DNA from: Fibrobacterota bacterium
GTDB taxonomy: Bacteria > Fibrobacterota > Chitinivibrionia > Chitinivibrionales > JANQEN01
Reading direction: 5' to 3'
DNA length: 5,491 nt
NCBI GenBank assembly: GCA_030619215.1
Contig: JAUXBV010000281.1
Location: 1-5,491 of the forward strand
Part shown: positions 1-5,491 of the stretch, piece after piece
How the letters are laid out: every line of letters starts with the position of its first letter
Numbering within the stretch: position 1 is the stretch's first letter
Position numbers and translations under genes: made by a program
The notes under the pieces: generated by a model
Told to the model about the DNA's origin: nothing
What the model saw: the letters and a program-made list of their open reading frames with translations, nothing else
The model's database searches: none

Positions 1-486
1 ACCTTTGCCTTTGCCGGCGTTGCTGATTTTGCGGACACTGCAACAGGGGCTGATAAGAGTATACCTGTGGATACAGCCGCTTCCGGTACCTGGTATGTGG
101 GTGTTGAGTGTGCTACAACAGTTGTTGCGGAAATGGGAAGCTGGTATTATGAATACTCCGGGCAGCTTGAGGTTTTAAACGGTGTGGAATATACTATAAA
201 AGCTGATTATAATTTAACCGGTATTTACTCACAGAATGGCTTCCTTTCAGGAGCTCTTGACCGGCTTGTGGTACATAGAGAAGGAAAAAACATTTCTATC
301 AGCATAAGGAATTTGCTGCCGTATAAGCTAAAGATATTTAATATAAAAGGAAGACTCTGCTGGGAACCGAAGACATCTCAAAGAGTTGAGAAATATATCT
401 GGCAGCCTAAAAGCACCGGTATGTATATAGTTTGCCTGGAATCCGGAAAGGATATCCTGACAAAGCGTTTTACCGTTGTAAAATAA
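1..486 (+). CDS. 3'-partial gene for an exported protein with PPC-like and sorting-like C-terminal domains (tandem paralogue of 620-2095)
   Basis: The frame is open from the first base and ends at TAA 484-486, so the start lies upstream of the window. The GTG at 67 is internal and is not a start. The visible 161 residues align without a gap to residues 331-491 of the next gene, with 30 differences by my hand count (about 81% identity). The first part is the end of a PPC-like beta domain (motif GTWYVGVECATT). The last 70 or so residues look like a type IX secretion sorting domain, with KIFNIKGR, then W..KSTGMYIV and a terminal KRFTVVK. By analogy with the complete copy, the missing part should hold a signal peptide and a BPL_N/glutamine-amidotransferase-like domain, but this cannot be seen here. 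Function is unknown; an exported or surface-attached protein is likely. No hairpin terminator follows, so read-through into the next gene is possible. Confidence 0.85.
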   Translation, partial: TFAFAGVADFADTATGADKSIPVDTAASGTWYVGVECATTVVAEMGSWYYEYSGQLEVLNGVEYTIKADYNLTGIYSQNGFLSGALDRLVVHREGKNISISIRNLLPYKLKIFNIKGRLCWEPKTSQRVEKYIWQPKSTGMYIVCLESGKDILTKRFTVVK

Positions 487-494
487 ATTCATTA

Positions 495-526
495 TCCAAT
501 ATTCCAGCATTCCAATACTCCAACTT
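495..526. repeat. four imperfect 8-bp tandem units between the paralogues
   Basis: Four consecutive octamers, TCCAATAT, TCCAGCAT, TCCAATAC and TCCAACTT, share the core TCCA at an exact 8-bp period. They start nine bases after the stop of the first gene. The array is too short and degenerate to be a CRISPR. It could be a small intergenic satellite that is repeated elsewhere in the genome, or a binding array on one face of DNA. No such array follows the stop of the second paralogue. Confidence 0.6.
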
Positions 527-607
527 ATTTCTATGTTTACTTTTTTTGCTTATTAGCTTACTCGATTTTTATTTTCTTTTAATAGTAACCATGACATTTC
601 ATTAAAC

Positions 608-613
608 AGGAGG
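608..613 (+). promoter_or_regulatory. Shine-Dalgarno site fixing the start at 620
   Basis: A perfect AGGAGG sits six bases before the ATG at 620, and the product begins with a textbook signal peptide, so this start is well supported. The rest of the 133-bp spacer (487-619) is AT-rich with a run of seven T at 541-547. I could not find a convincing -35/-10 pair or a hairpin terminator in it. Confidence 0.8.
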
Positions 614-619
614 CTGACA

Positions 620-2095
620 ATGAAGAAATACATACTTTTCTCTATGATTTTATCGCTGTCAACATCGCTATTTCTTCGTGCGGAAGCAACCGAAGGGTTT
701 TACAAAGACCTTTTTATGGATGGAGGCGTGGGGCTTAATGGGATGAAAACGTTACCAGCTGCTGATTATCTCAATTATACCTGGGAATTTATTGCTATGA
801 ACTCGGTAAATCCACAAAACCTGATTATGGTTGAAAATGATAATGACGATAATGGCGTGCTTTTATATCCTGATGGGGAACCTCGCTTTCAGTTAATATT
901 CACAAATGGTGGCATGTCTGATGAGCATGGAGAGAGCCTTGGACAGGAAGGGCGGGAACGGGTGAGAACCTTTTATTACAGAGGAGGGAGCTATACAGGC
1001 GCCTGTGGTGGCGCATATATTTCTACACTTGACAAAGATTGCTATTATAAAATATGGCCCGGATCCATGACCCAGGTCGGTGTTGCCTACTCTGATGTAG
1101 GCGGAGATATTCCTGCAAATTCACCCCTGCTCAACTACTATGACTTTGGAGGGGACAACTATATCTCTACAATCGTCCACCATTATGGCGGCTATGCAAG
1201 TACACTCCCTCCAGGGACTGAAATATTACTTATACATGATAAACCAGGCACAGGCTTGGACAACCAGCCTAACTGCTGGGCTTATAAAGACAATGATACC
1301 ACAGGACGCATTGTTGTTATAAGCCCTCACCCTGAAAATGAGTTCAGTGGCGAAAAACGTGACCTTGCTGCAGCAATTTTCCAGTATGCGATAGACGGCA
1401 GGGCTCCTCCCAGTACCAAAGGCCCTCTTGCCAATGGAGAAATACGTATCATGAATAAATCCACAAATGACAATGACCCCATAAACACAAAAATAGGGGA
1501 CAGGCAATACCATCATTTTACCATTGACTTAACAGGCGGGGCAACCAATCTTGTGGTCACCCTGGATGGAGACGATGCGTTCGATTTGAACCTTTATCTA
1601 AAAAAGGATACCTTTGCCTTTGCCAGCGTTGCTGATTATGCAGACACTACAGCAGGGGCTGACAAGACCATTCCTGTGGATACGGCAGCTCCAGGTACGT
1701 GGTTTGTAGGTGTTGAGTGCGCAACTACTGTTGTGGCAGAAGAGGGACCCTGGTATTATGAATACTCCGGACAACTTGAGGTTTTGAACGGCGTAGAATA
1801 TACCATAAAAGCAGACTGGAATTTAACCGGCATTTATTCAAATAATGGCTTGAATTCAGGAGCACTTGTCCGGCTTGTGGTAAATGTCGGGAGGGAAAAC
1901 ATTTTTATTTATGTAAGGAGTCTGCAGCCATACAAAATTAAGATATATGACGTTAAAGGAAGGCTCTGCTGGGAACCGAAGACATCACAAACAGTTGAGA
2001 AATACATCTGGCAACCTAAGAGCACTGGTATGTATATAGTTTGCCTGGAATCCGGAAAGGATGTTCTGACAAAGCGTTTTACTGTTGTAAAATAG
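620..2095 (+). CDS. exported protein: signal peptide, BPL_N/class I glutamine-amidotransferase-like domain, PPC-like domain, T9SS-type sorting tail
   Basis: The 491-residue product starts with a signal peptide (KK, hydrophobic stretch about 4-19, likely cleavage after A-E-A near residue 23). Residues about 28-262 look like the biotin-protein-ligase N-terminal (BPL_N) branch of the class I glutamine-amidotransferase/DJ-1-like fold. Residues 104-120 hold the helix before a nucleophile elbow, GGSYTGACGGAY, with Cys129, and a later strand ends in ISPHPEN with His237 and Glu239, giving an apparent Cys-His-Glu triad. Residues about 291-387 resemble a PPC domain (LDGDDAFDLNLYLKK, then GTWFVGVE). Residues about 418-491 resemble a type IX secretion sorting domain (KIYDVKGR, W..KSTGMYIV, KRFTVVK). 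No biotin ligase catalytic domain is present, so it is not a biotin ligase. An exported amidase, peptidase or non-catalytic binding protein are all possible; the substrate is unknown. It follows its paralogue by 133 bp and converges on the aminopeptidase gene. Confidence 0.85.
   Translation: MKKYILFSMILSLSTSLFLRAEATEGFYKDLFMDGGVGLNGMKTLPAADYLNYTWEFIAMNSVNPQNLIMVENDNDDNGVLLYPDGEPRFQLIFTNGGMSDEHGESLGQEGRERVRTFYYRGGSYTGACGGAYISTLDKDCYYKIWPGSMTQVGVAYSDVGGDIPANSPLLNYYDFGGDNYISTIVHHYGGYASTLPPGTEILLIHDKPGTGLDNQPNCWAYKDNDTTGRIVVISPHPENEFSGEKRDLAAAIFQYAIDGRAPPSTKGPLANGEIRIMNKSTNDNDPINTKIGDRQYHHFTIDLTGGATNLVVTLDGDDAFDLNLYLKKDTFAFASVADYADTTAGADKTIPVDTAAPGTWFVGVECATTVVAEEGPWYYEYSGQLEVLNGVEYTIKADWNLTGIYSNNGLNSGALVRLVVNVGRENIFIYVRSLQPYKIKIYDVKGRLCWEPKTSQTVEKYIWQPKSTGMYIVCLESGKDVLTKRFTVVK
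1610..2095 (+). repeat. direct repeat of 1-486 (3' third of the duplicated gene)
   Basis: This stretch is collinear with 1-486 at a constant offset of 1609 bp, without insertions or deletions. It includes an uninterrupted 36-base identity (418-453 against 2027-2062). Similarity stops at the stop codons: the sequences after 486 and after 2095 differ. The repeat must extend left of the window in the first copy. Confidence 0.9.
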
Positions 2096-2138
2096 AACAG
2101 GGGAGGAGAATAACAGCTTTGTAACAAATATTAAAAAA

Positions 2139-3527
2139 TTATCCCGAACAGGCCTCTTCAACCTCTTCCACGGTCTTTGGTATCGGTTTACCGAGAACGC
2201 GGTGGCCATCTTCGGTTGTCAAGATGTCATCTTCAATTCTTACTCCTGTAAAACCGATATGTTCTTCAACCTTTTCATAATTAATAAAGTCGGTAAATTT
2301 ACCCTGTGATTTCCAGAGGCTGATCAGCTCAGGCATAAAATAGACGCCGGGTTCAACCGTCAATACTATTCCCGGCTCAAGCTTTCTGGCAAACCGCAGA
2401 TAAGCGGTTCCGAATTGTTCACTTCGTTTGACAGTTTCGTCATACCCCACATAGTCTTCACCCAAACTTTCCATATCATGCACGTCAAGGCCCATTTGGT
2501 GGCCCAAACCGTGGGGAAAGAACAATGCATGAGCTCCGGCTGCCACAGCATCGTCAGTATCGCCTTTCATAAAGCCCAGTTGCTTCATACCGTCTGCAAT
2601 AACTTTCGCAGAATGCAGGTGAACATCTCTAAAGTAAATACCGGGTTTCATCATTTCTATAGCCTGGGTGTTTGCCTGGAACACGACGTTATAAATATCT
2701 CTCTGAATGTCGGTGAATTTACCGCTGACCGGGTATGTTCTGGTAATGTCGCTTGCATAATGCAGGGGTGATTCTGCCCCTGAGTCTAGAACTAACAGGT
2801 CTCCTTCCTTCATCAGGTTATTATGTGAATGGCCGTGCAACACCTGTACCTGAGATGAAAAGATAGTTGGAAATGAGGAGAAGCTGTTTCTTGAGTTTGC
2901 AACCCCAACAACCGCACCTGCAACCTCGTATTCGTAAATTCCCGGCTTTGACATTTTCATGGCAAGCGTATTCATGTCATAGCTGATGTCAAGGGCCTGC
3001 TCTATCTCCTTAACCTCTTCCCCGGATTTATATGATCTCTGGGAAACTACCGCCTTTATTAATTCCTCAGAAACATTTTTGTTTATCTCAGAGTTGTGAA
3101 TGCCTGATAATTTCTCAAGCTTGATTATATTGTCGTGCCTGTATTGAGGAAGATAGTGCAGTTGCCTGTTTGCATTGAGTGCCTCTTTAATTTTCTCCTC
3201 CAGTTTTTCAAGCGGTAGCGCTTGTTTGACACCTGCCGGCCCCGCCTTTTCCGCCAGAGGCTTCTGCGGCCCCATCCATACGATATCATCAACCGTAAAC
3301 TCGTACCCGAAGATAATTTCCTGATCATTGTCAACGTCAATAAGTGCGGTTAAACCCGGGAAGTCAAGGCCGAAATAGTATAGAAATGAGCTGTCCTGCC
3401 TGAAGTGAAATGTGTTGGCAGTATAGTTCATAGGGCTTTCTTCATTGCCGGGAAAAAGAATCAGGCCGGATTTTATTTTGTCCTTTAATGTTTTTCTTCG
3501 TTCGATATACACTTCCGGGTTAAACAT
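2139..3527 (-). CDS. pepP: Xaa-Pro aminopeptidase (aminopeptidase P, M24B)
   Basis: The enzyme removes the N-terminal residue ahead of proline from peptides and is probably cytoplasmic, as no signal peptide is seen. The 462 residues match the full length of the family. The N-terminal aminopeptidase P domain spans about 1-160 (GLILFPGNEESPMNY, then FRQDSSFLYYFGL). The pita-bread catalytic domain spans about 172-440. All five expected dinuclear-metal ligands are visible: Asp248 (LVLDSG), Asp260 (ASDITRTYP), His343 (HGLGHQMGLDVHD), Glu392 (VEPGVYF) and Glu432 (GVRIEDD). His231, His339 and His350 match the other conserved active-site histidines of Escherichia coli PepP. The ATG is preceded by AAAGAGGG with a five-base gap. 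The sequence resembles the Bacteroidota-type enzyme. The gene lies downstream of the peptide transporter on the same strand but behind a terminator, so it probably has its own promoter in 3528-3617; I could not define one. The name pepP is by family; strict substrate preference is not proven. Confidence 0.95.
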   Translation of the reverse strand: MFNPEVYIERRKTLKDKIKSGLILFPGNEESPMNYTANTFHFRQDSSFLYYFGLDFPGLTALIDVDNDQEIIFGYEFTVDDIVWMGPQKPLAEKAGPAGVKQALPLEKLEEKIKEALNANRQLHYLPQYRHDNIIKLEKLSGIHNSEINKNVSEELIKAVVSQRSYKSGEEVKEIEQALDISYDMNTLAMKMSKPGIYEYEVAGAVVGVANSRNSFSSFPTIFSSQVQVLHGHSHNNLMKEGDLLVLDSGAESPLHYASDITRTYPVSGKFTDIQRDIYNVVFQANTQAIEMMKPGIYFRDVHLHSAKVIADGMKQLGFMKGDTDDAVAAGAHALFFPHGLGHQMGLDVHDMESLGEDYVGYDETVKRSEQFGTAYLRFARKLEPGIVLTVEPGVYFMPELISLWKSQGKFTDFINYEKVEEHIGFTGVRIEDDILTTEDGHRVLGKPIPKTVEEVEEACSG

Positions 3528-3615
3528 CTTTACCCTCTTTCGCTAAATTTTTTAATAATTTCATTTATAAACTGCTTTAAATAAAAAACATGGCTTACTC
3601 TAAAAATATATTACG

Positions 3616-3644
3616 AAAAAAGGAGCTTAATAAAAGCTCCTTTT
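3616..3644 (-). terminator. intrinsic terminator of the peptide transporter gene
   Basis: A perfect 11-bp stem (AAAAGGAGCTT at 3618-3628 pairing with AAGCTCCTTTT at 3634-3644) has a 5-base loop AATAA. Read on the minus strand, the stem runs into six consecutive T, and it starts 25 bases after the transporter stop codon. The plus-strand reading has only four T and no plus-strand gene ends nearby, so the minus orientation is the sensible one. It should limit read-through into the aminopeptidase gene. Confidence 0.85.
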
Positions 3645-3669
3645 AAATGAGTTTAATTATATCAAGTTT

Positions 3670-5115
3670 CTAAAATTTCTTGCCAACTAACTTTTTCAAT
3701 AATGGTGTTATAAGGAATAAAACGATTGAAACCACAAGAGCTACTTTAACAATAAGCATAAACACGCCTGTATATCCAGCGTCTCCGCTTGTAAAGCCGG
3801 CAATAATTCCCGCTATTATATTTGCAAAAGAGGCGGATAGCAACCATGCGCCCATTAGCAAAGCACCGAGCCTTGCGGGTGATAACTTGGAAACCATTGA
3901 AAGACCAACAGGAGATAAACAGAGTTCACCGGTTGTATGGAGAAAATATGCAAGAACTATTAACAAGAGTGAAGCTTTTCCGGTTTCAGCGGCTGCCTTT
4001 GCAGCAATAACCATTACAAAAAAGCCGGCTGCCAGCTGTAGAAGACCCAATGACATTTTGAGCGGCGATGTAGGATTTAAACTTGTTTTACCAAGATAAG
4101 TCCATAGCATTGAAAAAGGGATACCTAATGCAAATATGAACATAGGGTTTATCGACTGAAACCATGGTGTAGGTATTTCAAAATTAAAGATTTTTCTGTC
4201 TACCAGGTTTTCAGTAAAAATAGTAATTGAAGTTCCTGCTTGTTCAAAGCATGCCCAGAAAGTGATTGAAAAAATCACTAAGATAAGGATAGTAAATATT
4301 TTCCCACGCTCCTCCGGTGTAGATCTGATAGCTTCGTATACAATATAAAGGAGAAAAGCACAACCGAATACCGGTACGATTATTTTTACCCATTCAGCCT
4401 GGCTGACTAATGCCGCTGCAACAGGGATGCTTACTATTGAGCCTATTATCAAGGCTGTATACTTTGATATACCGGGCATCAGGGGTTCTTTGAGGGCTTC
4501 AGGTTTGGGAACTAATCCTCTATCCCCCAAATGTTTTTTAAATGATACAAATAATGTGAGTCCTAAAAGCATTCCAACACCGGCGAAACCAAAGCCATAA
4601 TTCCATCCATAAATTGCACCAATAGTTCCACAGGCAAAAGGTGCAATAAGGGCGCCGAGATTTACACCCATATAGAATAATGTGAAAGCCCCATCCCGTC
4701 GGGGATCGTCCTGTTCATATAATTTCCCTACAAGTGTAGACATATTAGCTTTAAAAAATCCATTACCAATAATTAAGATGCCGAGTGCCAGATAAAAGAA
4801 AAGGGTATTTTCAACCATCAAAACAAAATTACCCAAAGCCATAAGAGCACAACCGATGATAATAGCACGTTGATTGCCTATTAAGCGGTCTGCAATTATT
4901 CCGCCTAATAACGGGGTCATATAGACAAGACCCGTGAAAGCGCCGTAGATTGAATAAGCATTTGCATCTGCATATTTTAATCCCTGAATCATATATAAAA
5001 CCAATATTGCGCGCATGCCATAATAGCTTACCCGTTCCCACATTTCCGTAAAGAACAACATGCACATCACACCGGGATGTCCAAGAAAAGTTCTCTGTTT
5101 TGCAAGGTCTGTCAT
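3670..5115 (-). CDS. proton-coupled di/tripeptide transporter (POT/PTR family, MFS)
   Basis: This inner-membrane symporter should import di- and tripeptides with protons. The 481-residue, strongly hydrophobic product fits the usual bacterial POT length with about 14 membrane segments. The family hallmarks are all present. The first helix has the proton-coupling ExxER motif (Glu24, Glu27, Arg28, followed by YYG). The PTR2 signature region runs about 70-95 (GGIIADRLIG). The second signature is FYMGVNLGALIAP at 148-160. Glu291-Gln292 lie in FWACFEQAGTS of the seventh helix. Glu397 lies in GELCLSPVGLSMVSKLSP. The ATG at 5115 is supported by AAAGGAG (5126-5132) ten bases upstream and by the usual short N-terminus before the first helix. 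It is the upstream gene of a same-strand pair with the aminopeptidase, and a terminator follows. Peptide preference cannot be read from the sequence, and some family members carry other substrates. Confidence 0.95.
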   Translation of the reverse strand: MTDLAKQRTFLGHPGVMCMLFFTEMWERVSYYGMRAILVLYMIQGLKYADANAYSIYGAFTGLVYMTPLLGGIIADRLIGNQRAIIIGCALMALGNFVLMVENTLFFYLALGILIIGNGFFKANMSTLVGKLYEQDDPRRDGAFTLFYMGVNLGALIAPFACGTIGAIYGWNYGFGFAGVGMLLGLTLFVSFKKHLGDRGLVPKPEALKEPLMPGISKYTALIIGSIVSIPVAAALVSQAEWVKIIVPVFGCAFLLYIVYEAIRSTPEERGKIFTILILVIFSITFWACFEQAGTSITIFTENLVDRKIFNFEIPTPWFQSINPMFIFALGIPFSMLWTYLGKTSLNPTSPLKMSLGLLQLAAGFFVMVIAAKAAAETGKASLLLIVLAYFLHTTGELCLSPVGLSMVSKLSPARLGALLMGAWLLSASFANIIAGIIAGFTSGDAGYTGVFMLIVKVALVVSIVLFLITPLLKKLVGKKF

Positions 5116-5178
5116 ATAATTAAAACTCCTTTCATATTATTTTTTATCTTTGCTGAATTGTTAAATATCCAACGCAAA

Positions 5179-5206
5179 ATTATGCTCAATGAAAATTCTT
5201 TGTAAA
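5179..5206 (-). promoter_or_regulatory. candidate sigma70-type promoter of the peptide transporter
   Basis: On the minus strand, TTTACA (5201-5206) and CATAAT (5179-5184) are separated by 16 bases, and each matches five of six consensus positions. Transcription would start near 5172, giving a leader of about 57 bases that contains the Shine-Dalgarno site. The overlapping TAATTTTG (5175-5182) also fits the Bacteroidota -7 box TAnnTTTG, but no TTTG element lies at the right distance upstream. AT-rich DNA yields such matches by chance. Confidence 0.4.
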
Positions 5207-5432
5207 AACTTCGTAACTTTGCAAAATTGAGTGAAAATATTTTTACCGTCAAGAAATATGTAGATTCATCAACCCTTTTAATGAATTAAATTTATATTTA
5301 TTAACCTTATTCAGGCAAATAACATCTGATTTTAATTTATAAACCTGTAAGTTTATTTAGGAATTACACTGGTTTTAGATAGAATGAATTTAACAAATAG
5401 AGGATTTCGTATTTTGAATATATAGTATATTA

Positions 5433-5469
5433 GAGGTAATCCAGCGACCTATACTTTTGCAATTACCTC
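5433..5469. repeat. 8-bp perfect inverted repeat enclosing a TAnnTTTG-like box
   Basis: GAGGTAAT (5433-5440) and ATTACCTC (5462-5469) are exact reverse complements with 21 bases between them. The enclosed segment contains TACTTTTG (5452-5459), which fits the Bacteroidota -7 promoter element on the plus strand. No T-tract follows on either strand, so it is not an ordinary terminator. It could be an operator with two half-sites over a promoter, or a structured leader. Confidence 0.5.
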
Positions 5470-5472
5470 ATT

Positions 5473-5491
5473 AGATAACAAAAGATAACAA
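5473..5491. repeat. 10-bp tandem repeat running off the window edge
   Basis: AGATAACAAA (5473-5482) is followed directly by AGATAACAA (5483-5491), where the window ends. It is either a chance doublet or the start of a longer array; the flanking sequence is needed to tell. Confidence 0.4.

Larger units (their letters stand above)
5116..5491. other. 376-bp AT-rich region without a gene
   Basis: No credible open reading frame, tRNA or rRNA is visible on either strand. The left part serves as leader and promoter of the transporter. The right part (about 5330-5491) holds an inverted repeat and a short tandem repeat, and may be the 5' region of a plus-strand gene beyond the window. The octamer GCAAAATT occurs twice (5174-5181 and 5221-5228), each copy followed closely by TGAAAAT; this could be a regulatory repeat or chance in AT-rich DNA. 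Confidence 0.6.

Noticed and set aside
67..486. A separate small gene starting at GTG 67
   Set aside because: The frame is open to base 1 and its translation continues the homology with the second paralogue, so GTG 67 is an internal valine codon.
495..526. CRISPR-like array
   Set aside because: The units are contiguous 8-mers without spacers; CRISPR repeats are longer and separated by unique spacers.
620..1405. Biotin-protein ligase
   Set aside because: Only the amidotransferase-like N-terminal type domain is visible; the ligase catalytic and C-terminal domains are missing and the protein carries a signal peptide.
2096..2138. Bidirectional terminator between the convergent genes
   Set aside because: The 43-bp gap has an A-run but I found no stem of useful length, so no terminator is called here.
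2415..2771. Plus-strand open frame of 118 codons
   Set aside because: It lies fully antisense within the catalytic domain of the aminopeptidase, with no ribosome binding site or recognisable product; it is a shadow frame.
3680..4099. Plus-strand open frame of 139 codons
   Set aside because: It is antisense to the conserved C-terminal helices of the transporter, and the translation has no recognisable domain.
5339..5356. Hairpin ATAAAC/GTTTAT with a 6-base loop
   Set aside because: Only six mostly A-T pairs and no T-tract; such hairpins are expected by chance in this AT-rich stretch.

Overview
The window looks like ordinary chromosomal DNA from a moderately AT-rich bacterium with long, strongly AT-rich intergenic stretches. 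The protein types point to the FCB assemblage (Bacteroidota, Fibrobacterota, Ignavibacteria, Cloacimonadota and relatives). Two products end in a sorting-type tail resembling those of the type IX secretion system, and the aminopeptidase P resembles the form common in Bacteroidota. All three complete genes carry purine-rich Shine-Dalgarno sequences, which is not typical of classical Bacteroidota. I therefore do not name a phylum.

Left part (1-2095, + strand): two tandem paralogous genes for exported proteins. The first is cut by the window edge and only its last 161 codons are visible. The second (620-2095) is complete. It encodes a signal peptide, a class I glutamine-amidotransferase-like domain of the biotin-protein-ligase N-terminal (BPL_N) type with an apparent Cys-His-Glu triad, a pre-peptidase C-terminal (PPC)-like beta domain, and a C-terminal sorting-like domain. 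The visible part of the first gene aligns to the second without gaps at about 81% identity. The 133-bp spacer between them holds four imperfect 8-bp tandem units.

Middle and right parts (2139-5115, - strand): a proton-dependent oligopeptide transporter (POT/PTR family) lies upstream of an Xaa-Pro aminopeptidase (M24B). They are separated by 142 bp that contain a clear intrinsic terminator for the transporter, so the two are probably mostly separate transcription units. The aminopeptidase converges on the second exported-protein gene, with only 43 bp between the stops.

Right end (5116-5491): 376 bp without a gene. It holds a plausible transporter promoter, an 8-bp perfect inverted repeat and a 10-bp tandem repeat that runs off the window.

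Taken together, the transporter would import di- and tripeptides and the cytoplasmic aminopeptidase would trim N-terminal residues ahead of proline. The exported proteins might act on an external substrate, but a role for them in peptide use is only an inference from proximity. The transporter and aminopeptidase are ordinary. The exported BPL_N-like pair is the least familiar element here.
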